From: Mobilitalea sibirica
GTDB lineage: Bacteria > Bacillota > Clostridia > Lachnospirales > Lachnospiraceae
Length of the DNA: 64,000 nucleotides
NCBI RefSeq assembly: GCF_015999265.1
Contig: NZ_JAEAGR010000007.1
Coordinates: forward strand, 1-64,000
Direction of reading: 5' to 3'
A model generated the notes under the pieces. The model was not told the origin of the DNA, did not search any database, and worked only from the letters and a program-made list of their open reading frames with translations. Position 1 is the first letter of the stretch. Each line of letters opens with the position of its first letter. Shown piece by piece: positions 1 through 9,744 of the stretch. The translations under genes and the position numbers were made by a program.

Positions 1-67
1 CTTATAAATCACCTTCTTTCATAGTGTTAGCGAGGCAGTACGAAAGTAGTGGTAGGCGATTTATAAG
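1..67. repeat. short inverted repeat at window edge
   Basis: Perfect 10-bp arms CTTATAAATC (1-10) and GATTTATAAG (58-67) enclose a 47-base loop that also contains CTTTC/GAAAG. It may be the end of a structured intergenic element or a hairpin downstream of a gene outside the window. No gene is visible in 1-391 apart from this, a second hairpin and a promoter. Confidence 0.4.
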
Positions 68-81
68 TGTATTTTATTACA

Positions 82-138
82 AATAAATATCGGGGTGAAG
101 TACCACCCCAATATTTATTATAGAACCCCTTTTTTTTT
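82..138. terminator. terminator-like hairpin
   Basis: The arms AATAAATAT-C-GGGGTG (82-97) and CACCCC-A-ATATTTATT (104-119) pair almost perfectly around loop AAGTAC. A run of nine T follows at 130-138, about ten bases after the stem. It probably ends transcription of a gene left of the window. The gap before the T run makes this uncertain. Confidence 0.4.
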
Positions 139-193
139 GAGAATAGACAAAGGACCTAACTAAACGATATGTTTATTTTTTTAATAAAAATGG

Positions 194-222
194 TTGGTAT
201 TACCAATTCGTTGTGATATAAT
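194..222 (+). promoter_or_regulatory. sigma-A type promoter
   Basis: TTGGTA (194-199), a 17-base spacer and TATAAT (217-222) fit a vegetative promoter reading toward the P-loop kinase gene at 392. The -10 box is perfect and the -35 matches four of six positions. Confidence 0.5.
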
Positions 223-391
223 ATGCATATTTCTGTAAGATAATTAAATTAATACCTAATAAGCTTTTGCTAGTAAAGTATTCTAATATATAACATTAAT
301 CGAATGAAATAAAATCTAGACACAATAATCGAACAATTATTTTTTTATCTAGTGTCACAATATAAAATAAAATATTAGCGGAGGTATTAAT

Positions 392-943
392 ATGATTCAA
401 AAAATACATATTCTTGGTGCATCCGGTTCTGGAACAACAACCTTAGGAGAAGAATTATCGAAAAAGCTTGGATACCAGCATATTGACACAGACAATTATT
501 TCTGGGTTCCTACCGATCCTCCTTTTCAAGTGAAGAGGGATACAAAGGATCGACAGGAATTATTAATGAAGGAACTAAAAAACCATTCCAACTGGATTTT
601 AACTGGTTCCTTATGTGGATGGGGAGATATCTTTATTCCTATGTTTGATCTGGTTGTTTATCTTTGGATTCCTGCAGATCTAAGACTGAATAGACTCCAT
701 GTTCGAGAAGCAAAACGATACGGTAAAGATGCAGTCATGGAAGGTGGCTGCCATTATGAAAAAACAAAAGTTTTTCTTGATTGGGCATCAAAATACGATA
801 CCGGCGGTATGGAAGTAAGAAGCAGGGTATTACATGATCATTGGTTACAAAGCTTAACTTGTCCGGTTATTCGCTTGGAGGGTGATCTGACCGTGGAGGA
901 CCGGGTAAGAAAAGTTGAGGATTTTATAAGTAAAAACAATTAA
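392..943 (+). CDS. P-loop nucleotide kinase-like protein with altered Walker A
   Basis: This 183-residue cytosolic protein has the layout of the adenylate/shikimate kinase-like AAA family often annotated as FlaR or topology-modulation protein. The N-terminal loop is GASGSGTTT (residues 9-17): glycine spacing is that of a P-loop, but the lysine at position 15 is replaced by threonine. An acidic DTDNYFW follows, as in small-molecule kinases that read a substrate through an aspartate, and an arginine-rich lid lies near residues 100-115 (LRLNRLHVREAKRYG). The start has a GGAGG site seven bases upstream. It stands alone, with a promoter at 194-222 and the ABC transporter pair downstream. Substrate unknown; without the lysine it may bind nucleotide weakly or not be a kinase. 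Confidence 0.6.
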   Translation: MIQKIHILGASGSGTTTLGEELSKKLGYQHIDTDNYFWVPTDPPFQVKRDTKDRQELLMKELKNHSNWILTGSLCGWGDIFIPMFDLVVYLWIPADLRLNRLHVREAKRYGKDAVMEGGCHYEKTKVFLDWASKYDTGGMEVRSRVLHDHWLQSLTCPVIRLEGDLTVEDRVRKVEDFISKNN

Positions 944-1147
944 TGGTAAAAAGCTCTAACAGTATTAATACAGTCTGCAAATATAAGAGATATTAATTTG
1001 ATTCATCAAAGTTATGTACTGTTTTATGTTAATATTAGTCACACCTGATTTTATTTACGTCATAGAAAAATTGATTCTATGTAACATGTGAGCGATTTTT
1101 TATCAACAAATAATTTTATGAAATATAGGATAGGGAGTGGAACATTA

Positions 1148-2977
1148 ATGAAAAAACAGCCGGAGATTAAAAAAACCCGAGCATTGAAAAATAACCTTTA
1201 CTGCGTCCGCCTGATGTGGGATATCAGTAGAGGTGCTGTTATTCATGCCGGTTTAATGACAGCTTTTAATTATATTGCCTGGGTATTTTACAGTGCATTC
1301 TTTATTAAGTATCTGGTAGGTGCTCTTAATAGGGCCGATAGCTTTTCTGATATATTCCGTTACATACTCTTAGCTGGTGGCTTCTTTATGGCGACCGCTA
1401 TTTATTATGCCTATGTGGAGGGAGCTTACATACCTATGGCAGGTGTCAAGGTATATCATAAGCTTTACCGAAAACTCTACCAGAAGGCAAGAAATGTAGA
1501 GCTTCGTTGTTTTGAGGATAGTAGTTTCTATAATAAATATACCCTGGCGGTGGATGGCGCCAACGAGAAGTTAATACAAGTAATTATTAATCTATTTGGA
1601 ATTATCTGCGGTGCAATCGCTGCAACTGTTGTCTTTACTCAGATGTTTCATATTGACAAAACGGCGGTATTATTCGTGTTTTTTCCGATCATAGGAAACT
1701 TTGTGTTTGGTTATATTTATAACAAGTATTTATTTAACAGAGATCGTGCCATGGCTCCATACAAGCGAAGGATTGAATATGTGAATCGTGTCATGTACCT
1801 GGCGGATTATTCTAAGGAAATGCGGTTATCGAATGTATTTTATCTAATGAAATATAAATACCTTAAGGCAATTGATGGCATCTTTGATGTCGTAGATCAG
1901 TATGCTTTTAAAATCAATCTACCCTTATGGTTTCGTAATTACTTTACCTTTACCATTATCTTTGAAGGGGTACTGTTGTACGGGGCTTACCGTACCATTG
2001 TAGGTAAAACCATGAGTCTGTCGGAATTAGCCGTCCTCTCCAGTATCATGGTATCTGCCACCTGGATATTAATCCGATTTGCAGAAAATATTCTGGAAAG
2101 TATGAAACAGGGGCTTTTTATCGAGAATTTGCGTACCTTTCTGGAATACGAAGAAAATCTTCCTGAGGATTACGACGGATTAACTCCGGAGCCGGAGATT
2201 ACATCCATTGAGTTTCGTAATGTCAGCTTTGGCTATAAGAAAGAGGAATATATCATTAAAAATCTCTCCTTTCGAATTGAGGGTAAAAAAAGTATTGCGC
2301 TGGTTGGTCATAACGGAGCCGGCAAGACAACCATAATTAAATTGTTGTTTCGTCTCTACGATCCCGATGAAGGCGAGATTTTATTAAACGATAAAAATAT
2401 CAAAGAGTACAATCTAAAAGCATACCGTTCTTTGTTTGCCGCAGCTTTTCAGGATTATAAGGTATTTGCCCTTTCTATTAAGGAAAATGTATTGATGCGC
2501 AAGGGAACCCCGAAGGATGATACTTTAGTGATCGAAGCTCTTAAAAAAGCAGGAGTATATGATAAAGTCATGACTTTACCTGACGGAATTAATACAAATT
2601 TAACGAAAGAGTTTGATGAACAGGGAGCTCAGCTTTCCGGAGGAGAATTCCAAAAGATTGTAGTGGCCAGAGCCTTTGCAAAGAATGTTCCCATCAAGGT
2701 ATTTGACGAACCCTCCAGCGCCTTAGACCCCATAGCGGAATATGATTTATATGAAAGTATATTAAAGGACAGCTTCGGTAAAACCATGATCTTCATTTCC
2801 CACCGGTTATCCTCTGTACGCAACGCAGATATGGTTTATATGCTGGAAAAAGGAACAATCATAGAACAGGGAAGCCACATAGAATTGATGGATCTGCACG
2901 GTGCTTATGCGGATATGTATCAGAAACAAGCGAAGAACTATCTCGCGGTAGAAAGCCTGCGGGAGGTGACCGCCTAA
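1148..2977 (+). CDS. ABC exporter half-transporter A (permease fused to ATPase)
   Basis: About 609 residues. The N-terminal half is a six-helix exporter-type membrane domain and the C-terminal half an ABC ATPase: Walker A GHNGAGKTT near residue 387, signature QLSGGE near 495, Walker B VFDEPSSALDP near 520 and H-loop ISHRLS near 550, so the ATPase looks catalytically complete. I place the start at ATG 1148, which has GGGAG about ten bases upstream; a GTG at 1088 in the same frame has no good ribosome site. Its stop overlaps the next gene's ATG by one base (TAATG), so the two subunits are translationally coupled and probably form a heterodimer. Substrate unknown; peptides, drugs or lipids are all possible. 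Confidence 0.88.
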   Translation: MKKQPEIKKTRALKNNLYCVRLMWDISRGAVIHAGLMTAFNYIAWVFYSAFFIKYLVGALNRADSFSDIFRYILLAGGFFMATAIYYAYVEGAYIPMAGVKVYHKLYRKLYQKARNVELRCFEDSSFYNKYTLAVDGANEKLIQVIINLFGIICGAIAATVVFTQMFHIDKTAVLFVFFPIIGNFVFGYIYNKYLFNRDRAMAPYKRRIEYVNRVMYLADYSKEMRLSNVFYLMKYKYLKAIDGIFDVVDQYAFKINLPLWFRNYFTFTIIFEGVLLYGAYRTIVGKTMSLSELAVLSSIMVSATWILIRFAENILESMKQGLFIENLRTFLEYEENLPEDYDGLTPEPEITSIEFRNVSFGYKKEEYIIKNLSFRIEGKKSIALVGHNGAGKTTIIKLLFRLYDPDEGEILLNDKNIKEYNLKAYRSLFAAAFQDYKVFALSIKENVLMRKGTPKDDTLVIEALKKAGVYDKVMTLPDGINTNLTKEFDEQGAQLSGGEFQKIVVARAFAKNVPIKVFDEPSSALDPIAEYDLYESILKDSFGKTMIFISHRLSSVRNADMVYMLEKGTIIEQGSHIELMDLHGAYADMYQKQAKNYLAVESLREVTA

Positions 2978-4812
2978 TGGAAGAACAAAAGAATAAGAAT
3001 AAACAGAGTTTAAAGAAAATTCTTTCAAATAATTGGTTTATCATCAAATTATCCTTCCAAACAGCACCTTTTTTTATGATCTATATGATTTTTGAGGCTG
3101 TAAAACAACGATGCCTTGTATTTCTTGAGCATACCTATGGAATAAAGTTTGTTTTGGAGGCGGCAGAGTATCAAAAACCGTTCATCGTAGTAGTTCGGTT
3201 CCTTCTTATTGTGTTCGCGGCCTGGGCAATTTCCTTTATCTTTAGCGGTATTTATCAAAACCGGGTCTCCCAAAAGGGGTTACCCAAGATTCAAAAACGT
3301 CTAAAAGAACTGATGTATGAAAGAGTGAAGGCTCTTGATTTGGAGTGCTATGACGATCCTACTTATTACAATGAATTTGTATTATCCTTATCGGAAGCTG
3401 AAAAATCAATTACAAGAACACACCAGATTATCGAAGCATTTTTTGGTGGTGTGACAACACTAATCACCAGCGGTATTTTCTTTTTAACCACAGATTCTCC
3501 TTCTGTTCTTTTCGTATTAGGTTCCTTTGGTCTCACCTTCTTCTTTGCGCAGATACTAAATAAGGTAAACTACAAAAACCGAATTGAAAAAAATCCGGAA
3601 GAAAGAAAACGTACCTATATACATCGTGTATTTTATTTAAATGAATATGCGAAGGAGATTCGTCTGAATCCGGATATGTCAGAACGGCTTTACGAGGAAT
3701 TTGATACCACGAACGATAACCTGTATCTAATCGAAAAAAGTTATGCCAAAAAGCGAACCGGCCTTCAGTTTCTTGTAAATTATGTTACCAATGATTTTAT
3801 CAGTGATGTAATTTACATTACATATTTAGTATACAGGGCTGCCATAATGCATGCAATTTCCTATAGCAGCGTGGTAGTCTTATGGAATTCATCGGGAAGC
3901 CTAAAGAACAGCTTACGAAACATATCCAGAATTTTTCCTCAAATTTCTGAAAACAGTCTTTACATTGAAAAGATTCGAAATTTTTTAAACTATGAAACAA
4001 AAATTATAAGTACCAAAAATTTACCGATGCCAAACGTCCCTAAAACTCTTGAATTTAAGAATGTATCCTTTGGATATAACAAGGAGGACGGTAATATTCT
4101 TCATAACGTGAATCTTATAATCCATCCTAACCAAAAGATTGCTTTGGTAGGGTATAACGGCGCAGGTAAAACCACTCTAATCAAACTAATTATGCGACTT
4201 TATGATCCCAGCGAAGGTGAAATCCGATATAACGGTATTAATATCAAGGATTATAATGTGAAAGAGTATCGCAACATGATCGGTACAATCTTCCAGGACT
4301 TTAAGATCTTTGCCGCATCAGTGAGCGATAATGTAATTCTCGATTATATGGAAGATGCTTTAAAAAGCAAACGTGAAAAAGAAATTCGTCATGCACTTAC
4401 TTTTAGCGGTTTTGATTATAAATTAAATTCTTTACCACAAGGTCTCTCAACTGAGCTTACAACAGAATTTGAAGAGGATGGGGTTGACTTATCCGGTGGT
4501 GAGAGCCAAAAGCTGGCTACTGCCAGGGCCTTTTATAAAGATGCCCGGATGGTTATTCTGGATGAACCCTCCAGTGCCCTTGATCCGATTGCCGAGTATC
4601 AACTAAATGAAACCATGCTTCAGGCTGCTGCCAATAAGACTGTTATTTTTATTTCTCACCGATTGTCTACCACCCGTAATGCGGATCGCATATTAATGCT
4701 GGAGCATGGTCAAATCATTGAGGAGGGCACCCACGAAGAACTGTTAGAGCTTAAGAATAAATACGCCGCCATGTGGAAGGCGCAGGCAGGAAAATATGTG
4801 GATATAGAGTAA
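2977..4812 (+). CDS. ABC exporter half-transporter B (permease fused to ATPase)
   Basis: This 611-residue protein has the same architecture as its upstream neighbour: an exporter-type membrane half, then an ATPase with Walker A GYNGAGKTT near residue 393, signature DLSGGES near 505, Walker B VILDEPSSALDP and H-loop FISHRLS. The catalytic glutamate is present, so both sites of the presumed heterodimer could hydrolyse ATP, unlike asymmetric exporters with one dead site. The start ATG overlaps the previous stop. No substrate gene, immunity gene or regulator adjoins the pair, so its role cannot be told from context. Confidence 0.88.
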   Translation: MEEQKNKNKQSLKKILSNNWFIIKLSFQTAPFFMIYMIFEAVKQRCLVFLEHTYGIKFVLEAAEYQKPFIVVVRFLLIVFAAWAISFIFSGIYQNRVSQKGLPKIQKRLKELMYERVKALDLECYDDPTYYNEFVLSLSEAEKSITRTHQIIEAFFGGVTTLITSGIFFLTTDSPSVLFVLGSFGLTFFFAQILNKVNYKNRIEKNPEERKRTYIHRVFYLNEYAKEIRLNPDMSERLYEEFDTTNDNLYLIEKSYAKKRTGLQFLVNYVTNDFISDVIYITYLVYRAAIMHAISYSSVVVLWNSSGSLKNSLRNISRIFPQISENSLYIEKIRNFLNYETKIISTKNLPMPNVPKTLEFKNVSFGYNKEDGNILHNVNLIIHPNQKIALVGYNGAGKTTLIKLIMRLYDPSEGEIRYNGINIKDYNVKEYRNMIGTIFQDFKIFAASVSDNVILDYMEDALKSKREKEIRHALTFSGFDYKLNSLPQGLSTELTTEFEEDGVDLSGGESQKLATARAFYKDARMVILDEPSSALDPIAEYQLNETMLQAAANKTVIFISHRLSTTRNADRILMLEHGQIIEEGTHEELLELKNKYAAMWKAQAGKYVDIE

Positions 4813-4962
4813 ATCATAGGAACCGATATAATTTATATTCATTTTTTGTTCCTGTTACTGAAGTGTATTATGAGAAGCTTAATCGGCAGATAATTATATG
4901 TATGAGATATCGTTGTTGGTGATTAAAAGGCTCTAAACATTATGAATAGAAAGGATAAAAGT

Positions 4963-5415
4963 ATGATACATTTAGTATATTGTGATAATAAAGAAAAGGT
5001 TTTGGAGAAAATATTGGATGGTACGAAGACTATGATTGTCCGTGGTGCTGCAGGAAGAAAAATTCCACATAGCAGAGTATTCGAGGGTGAAACATTGTAT
5101 TTTATGAGAAAAGGTTCAGCTAAGATTACTGCTAAGGCCACCGTAAAAAGTGTACAAAACTATGTGAAACTTTCAGAGGATGAGATTATAAAAACCTTAG
5201 CCGATAATCAGGATAAATTAAATTTAACAGAAAAACAAAAGGAGCGTTGGCATAAAAAATGTCTCTGTTTGGTGGAATTCCAAAATGTTCAAGTAATTGA
5301 CCCCTTAGAGTTTGATCATCAGAGTAATATGGATGACTGGCTAATATTAGATAAAATTGAAGATGTGGTTGTGGGGACAAGCATTCCGTATAATTATGAG
5401 AAATCTAAATTATAA
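4963..5415 (+). CDS. ASCH/PUA-like domain protein
   Basis: About 150 residues from ATG 4963, which has AAAGGA seven bases upstream; an in-frame ATG at 4942 lacks a ribosome site. The N-terminal pattern (ILDGTKTMIVRG, then GETLYFMRKG and a beta strand with AKATV) resembles the ASCH fold, a PUA-related domain that binds RNA or modified bases: a GTKT-R motif, then a Gly-Asp/Glu-x-Leu strand. The C-terminal part is acidic and unassigned. It stands between the ABC pair and the inositol phosphatase without obvious linkage. The family assignment rests on pattern only and no catalytic activity is claimed. Confidence 0.45.
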   Translation: MIHLVYCDNKEKVLEKILDGTKTMIVRGAAGRKIPHSRVFEGETLYFMRKGSAKITAKATVKSVQNYVKLSEDEIIKTLADNQDKLNLTEKQKERWHKKCLCLVEFQNVQVIDPLEFDHQSNMDDWLILDKIEDVVVGTSIPYNYEKSKL

Positions 5416-5569
5416 TACCTTATTTATAATGAATAGATGATAGAATAAGATATCCTTTGGTAACTTGACTATACTCTATGGCGTAGCAAAACGAAAAACA
5501 CAATTATCATATGTCATACCTTTTGAAGGTTATGATATCAGTAGAAAAATACATCCAGGAGGCTGACAA

Positions 5570-6325
5570 ATGACAGAAGAAATTCTTAAAGTTATAAAAG
5601 AAGCAGGTAAGATAATACTTAATGCCCATGATATCAGTTTTGATATTGAGAGCAAACAGGGGGATGCCAACTTCGTAACACAATATGATACTCAGGTACA
5701 GGACTTTTTATATAAAGAATTATCCAAAATTATTCCAAATGCAACCTTTATCGGAGAAGAAGATAAGAATCAAAAGAAAGTAAATAACGGTTCCTGTTTT
5801 ATTATTGATCCGATTGACGGTACGACGAATTTTATCTTTGATTATAAGCATAGTGCCATATCTGTTGCATTCATGCAAAACGGTGAGATTATTACAGGGT
5901 ATGTATATAACCCATACCTGGATGAGGTTTTCTATGCACATAAAGGTAAGGGTGCCTACTTAAATGATCGTCCGCTTCATATGAAAGACATTCATTTAAA
6001 GGATGGCATAGCCGGTTTTGGCACCTCCCCTTATTATCGCGATATGACAGAGCAATCCTTTGCATTGGCAAGAAAACTATATAACAGGGCATTGGATATT
6101 CGAAGAAGCGGATCGGCAGCTTTGGATATTTGCTATGTAGCGGCGAATCGTTATGTTTTATTTGCTGAATTTTGTCTTTCACCATGGGATTATGCAGCCG
6201 CGTCTTTAATCGTTCGGGAAGCTGGTGGAAATATAACAACAATGGATCAACAGCCTTTGACCTATGACAAACCTATCTCCATATTGGCAGCTAACCCTGC
6301 GGCTTATAAAGATTTTATTCATTAA
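5570..6325 (+). CDS. inositol monophosphatase family phosphatase
   Basis: This 251-residue protein matches the magnesium-dependent, lithium-sensitive sugar phosphatase superfamily (SuhB/IMPase) over its whole length. Metal ligands are in GEED (near residue 64), DPIDGTTN (near 80-87) and SPWDYAA (near 206), all intact. Members hydrolyse inositol-1-phosphate, or in other branches fructose-1,6-bisphosphate or 3-prime-phosphoadenosine phosphate, and sequence alone does not settle which. AGGAGG lies just before the ATG. It is apparently monocistronic, and 6326-6554 holds only AT-rich sequence. Confidence 0.88.
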   Translation: MTEEILKVIKEAGKIILNAHDISFDIESKQGDANFVTQYDTQVQDFLYKELSKIIPNATFIGEEDKNQKKVNNGSCFIIDPIDGTTNFIFDYKHSAISVAFMQNGEIITGYVYNPYLDEVFYAHKGKGAYLNDRPLHMKDIHLKDGIAGFGTSPYYRDMTEQSFALARKLYNRALDIRRSGSAALDICYVAANRYVLFAEFCLSPWDYAAASLIVREAGGNITTMDQQPLTYDKPISILAANPAAYKDFIH

Positions 6326-6554
6326 GTTAATTGTTTTTAAAATCGATATATGTTCCCTTTTTCATTATAAGAGCTACTATATAATGATTTTATCCATAAT
6401 TATTATTAATATCTATTTATACTTAATAATCTTTTATACAAAGTATATTTAATATTTATGTTACTTAATAATCTTTTTGAACAAGTATATTTCAGATATC
6501 ATAGAATGAAACTGCCCTGCATATCTTTAACTATAACCATAAGGAGGTTGACAT

Positions 6555-8033
6555 ATGTTAGGGCAGTTTGATGTTTATAATGATATTCAGGCTAGGACAG
6601 GCGGTGAAATATACATAGGTGTGGTAGGGCCGGTCAGAACAGGAAAGTCTACCTTTATTAAGAGATTTATGGATCTCTTAGTAATACCAAATATTGTAGA
6701 TGTCCATAGCAAAGAAAGGGCCATTGATGAATTACCGCAGGCTGCGGCCGGTAAAACAATCATGACAACCGAGCCCAAATTCATACCAAAAGAGGCTGCC
6801 GAACTCTTACTGGATGATGAAACCAAAGTAAAAATCCGATTGATTGATTGTGTTGGATATATGGTTGACGGTGCATCCGGCCATGTAGAGAACCAGCATG
6901 AAAGAATGGTGAGAACCCCTTGGTTCGATCAAGAAATTCCTTTTACTCAGGCTGCTGAGATCGGAACAAAGAAGGTAATCAATGACCATTCCACCATAGG
7001 AATCGTAATTACCACCGATGGCAGCTTCGGTGAAATTCCAAGATCCAATTACAAAGTTCCCGAAGAGAAAACGATTGTAGAATTAAAGAATCTTGGAAAA
7101 CCGTTTATTGTTCTTCTGAATACAAACAAGCCTTATTCCAATGATACCCTTAAAGTTGCAGAAGAAATAGCGCAACAATATGAAGTTACCGTAATGCCTG
7201 TGAATTGTGAACAACTAAAGAAGGATGATATTAATAAAATCATGGAGAATATCCTGTCCGTATTCCCGATTACTGAATTGGATTTTTACCTTCCAAAATG
7301 GGCTGAGATGCTTCCAAACGATCATTGGTTGAAGGTTGATTTAATCGCATCAGTTAAGACTCTGTTTGATAATATTACGGAAATCAAAGATGCAAAAGCA
7401 GCTAATTTCAATACAGACAGTAATTATGTGAAGCGTTTCAAAATTGATAAGGTAGATATGCAAAACGGTAGTGTTGCAATTAATGTAGAATTTGATGATA
7501 TGTATTATTATAAAATTCTAAGTGACTTAATCGGTGTACCGATTACAGGTGAATATCAGTTGATATCAACCTTAAGAGAATTAGCTGCGAAAAAAGCAGA
7601 GTTTGAGAAGGTTTCATATGCAGTTGATCAGGTAAGAGGAAAAGGCTATGGTGTTGTATCACCTGTAATGAGCGAAATTCGGATTGATGAGCCGGAGGTT
7701 ATGAAGCATGGTAGTAAATACGGTGTTAAGATTAAAGCCAGTGCTCCTTCCATTCACATGATAAAAGCCGATATTATGACCGAAGTAGCACCTATTGTTG
7801 GATCAGAAGAGCAGGCCAGAGATTTAATCGAATATATTAATGCAAATGCCAAGGAAAATCCGGCTGGTATCTGGGAGACCAATATTTTTGGTAAAACCAT
7901 TCGTCAGCTGGTTGATGAAGGTATTAATTCAAAAATTAATAAATTAACAGACGACAGTCAGTTGAAACTTCAGGAAACCATGCAGAAAATAATTAATGAC
8001 AGTAATGGTGGTCTTATCTGCATTATAATTTAA
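6555..8033 (+). CDS. spoIVA: stage IV sporulation protein A, spore-coat ATPase
   Basis: The 492 residues match SpoIVA in length and order. An N-terminal TRAFAC-like ATPase has Walker A GPVRTGKST (near residues 24-32) and the conserved block IDCVGYMVDGASGH, followed by a middle domain and the C-terminal tail ending in hydrophobic residues (LICIII). SpoIVA polymerises with ATP hydrolysis on the mother-cell face of the forespore membrane and is the base of the coat and cortex. It is nearly universal in endospore formers, so this gene identifies the organism as one. A strong AAGGAGG precedes the ATG and a terminator follows. Expression is expected under sigma-E, but I did not identify a sigma-E promoter. 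Confidence 0.96.
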   Translation: MLGQFDVYNDIQARTGGEIYIGVVGPVRTGKSTFIKRFMDLLVIPNIVDVHSKERAIDELPQAAAGKTIMTTEPKFIPKEAAELLLDDETKVKIRLIDCVGYMVDGASGHVENQHERMVRTPWFDQEIPFTQAAEIGTKKVINDHSTIGIVITTDGSFGEIPRSNYKVPEEKTIVELKNLGKPFIVLLNTNKPYSNDTLKVAEEIAQQYEVTVMPVNCEQLKKDDINKIMENILSVFPITELDFYLPKWAEMLPNDHWLKVDLIASVKTLFDNITEIKDAKAANFNTDSNYVKRFKIDKVDMQNGSVAINVEFDDMYYYKILSDLIGVPITGEYQLISTLRELAAKKAEFEKVSYAVDQVRGKGYGVVSPVMSEIRIDEPEVMKHGSKYGVKIKASAPSIHMIKADIMTEVAPIVGSEEQARDLIEYINANAKENPAGIWETNIFGKTIRQLVDEGINSKINKLTDDSQLKLQETMQKIINDSNGGLICIII

Positions 8034-8067
8034 TTAATGGCACTACGAATATTCAAGATAAAATGAG

Positions 8068-8116
8068 AGCTGCTTAGAATACGAAACTTTTCGTGTTTTT
8101 GCAGCTTTCTTTTTTT
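8068..8116 (+). terminator. intrinsic terminator after spoIVA
   Basis: The arms AGCTGC (8068-8073) and GCAGCT (8101-8106), with an inner ACGA/TCGT pairing, are followed by TTCTTTTTTT. It closes the spoIVA unit. Confidence 0.7.
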
Positions 8117-8367
8117 ATCTAATAAAATAAATCTTACTAGTATTGCTTTAGCTAAAAATATAGATTGAAAAAAAACAAAAATAATTCCTCTTAGATCTCT
8201 TAAAAAACACATAAGTTGTTGATACAAGCCAATTTAGGAAATGATTATCTATCATATAAAATTGTTAATAGTTAAAAATAATAACGAATGTAATTTCTCT
8301 AGAAAATAGTATTAAATATAAGAAAATCATATAAATGAAATACTTTTAAAATAAATTTGACATAGAG

Positions 8368-8396
8368 TTGACAAACTTATAAGGGTTTGCTATAAT
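8368..8396 (+). promoter_or_regulatory. consensus sigma-A promoter of the NlpC/P60 gene
   Basis: TTGACA (8368-8373), exactly 17 bases, then TATAAT (8391-8396): both boxes are perfect. A second TTGACA at 8357-8362 overlaps upstream. It lies about 155 bases before the start codon, leaving a long AT-rich 5-prime untranslated region. Confidence 0.8.
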
Positions 8397-8552
8397 ACTC
8401 ACGTAATATATTTAATATTTATGTAATATTTAATTCATTACAAGTTCAATGATTTTTTTACATCATGATTACGTCTTGTACACTACTTGATTACATAGAG
8501 CATTATTATATATTTCGTGTAATAAAACAAGTGAATATTTGGAGGACATTTT

Positions 8553-9635
8553 ATGGAAAGAAAGCTTCTAAAGTTTTCCTTGGTTTTTGCAACGGGAGCA
8601 ATAATACTCGCAGCAAATCCTAAATCTGCAATGGCTTATGAAGAAGCCGTAGCGGGTTACACATTTGATAAACAGAACATTCAAGTTACTTCAGATAAAG
8701 ATAGTTCAGCAATTGCTACATTATCTACAGATGAAATACCAATCCCAGGTTTTACGAATATTGGTATTGCCATGGTAGACACAAATCTATTAATTAGAGA
8801 AAAACCTGAGCAGAATGGTAAAATTATCGGTAAGCTTCCAAGACATGGTGGTATCACCGTGGTGGAAGAGGATAATGGCGACGGATGGACTAAAGTATCC
8901 TTTGGAAAATTAACCGGTTATGTGAAATCTCAGTATTTACTTACCGGACCGGAAGCTTCTAAAATGGCAGTGGAAGTTGGTAACTATATTGCTACCGCTA
9001 ATACCAACGGGCTTCGCGTAAGAAAAGAGCCCTCCATTGATTCGGAGATTCTGGATCAGATAGCGAAAGGAGAAGAATTATTAGTTCTTGATGCTTTGGT
9101 AGTAACCTACGGCGAAGAACATAATAAATGGGTTAAAGTAAGCCTTGACAGTGAAGACAGTGAAGACGGTAAAGAAGCTTATGTTGCTAAAGAATTTGTT
9201 GATTTATCCTATGCTTTAGCAAAGCCGATGTCTTTAGAAGAATTACAATATGGCACAGGCGTTTCCTCCACCCGAGTTAATTTGGTGAACTTAGCAAAAG
9301 AATATTTGGGTTATCGCTATGTTTGGGGGGGTAATACCTTAGGTAAAGGTGTTGACTGTTCCGGATTCACACAACAGATTTATAAGAGATTTGGTTACTA
9401 TATTCCTAGAGTATCCAGAGATCAGGCAAGAGGTGGTACAAGAATCTCCTCCTCAAGCATTAAACCAGGCGACTTAGTTTTCTACGGTAATAATTCTTCC
9501 GGTTATATCGATCATGTTGGTATCTATATTGGAAACAGTAAGATTATCCATGCAAGTAATAAAAGAGACGGTATTAAGATATCTAATATGTATTATAGAC
9601 AACCTGTAAAGATTGTAAGATATATTAATGATTAA
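8553..9635 (+). CDS. secreted NlpC/P60 peptidoglycan endopeptidase with two SH3 domains
   Basis: 360 residues. A signal peptide (about 1-28, ending AMA-YEE) is followed by two bacterial SH3 domains (about 68-130 and 145-218) that would bind the wall, then a C-terminal NlpC/P60 domain (about 245-358). The catalytic cysteine is Cys269 in DCSGF and the histidine His321 in DHVGIYIG, with a further polar residue in IIHAS. Such enzymes cut stem peptides, commonly the gamma-D-Glu-diaminopimelate bond, during growth or cell separation. It has its own perfect promoter and terminator, and GGAGG stands before the ATG. Confidence 0.93.
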   Translation: MERKLLKFSLVFATGAIILAANPKSAMAYEEAVAGYTFDKQNIQVTSDKDSSAIATLSTDEIPIPGFTNIGIAMVDTNLLIREKPEQNGKIIGKLPRHGGITVVEEDNGDGWTKVSFGKLTGYVKSQYLLTGPEASKMAVEVGNYIATANTNGLRVRKEPSIDSEILDQIAKGEELLVLDALVVTYGEEHNKWVKVSLDSEDSEDGKEAYVAKEFVDLSYALAKPMSLEELQYGTGVSSTRVNLVNLAKEYLGYRYVWGGNTLGKGVDCSGFTQQIYKRFGYYIPRVSRDQARGGTRISSSSIKPGDLVFYGNNSSGYIDHVGIYIGNSKIIHASNKRDGIKISNMYYRQPVKIVRYIND

Positions 9636-9656
9636 GATGACTAAGTAATATGATAA

Positions 9657-9709
9657 GGGACAGATACAAAACACCTATATAATAGAGTTTTGTATCTGTC
9701 CCCCTTTTT
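9657..9709 (+). terminator. strong intrinsic terminator after NlpC/P60 gene
   Basis: Sixteen-base arms GGGACAGATACAAAAC (9657-9672) and GTTTTGTATCTGTCCC (9687-9702) pair perfectly and are followed by CCC and five T. Confidence 0.85.
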
Positions 9710-9744
9710 GCGCGAAAGCAAGAGGGTTAGCTCACTAATTGTGC

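Noticed and set aside
6264-6452. 62-codon frame over the end of the inositol phosphatase gene
   Set aside because: Starts inside the real gene, is Ile/Tyr-rich from AT-rich DNA and has no ribosome site.
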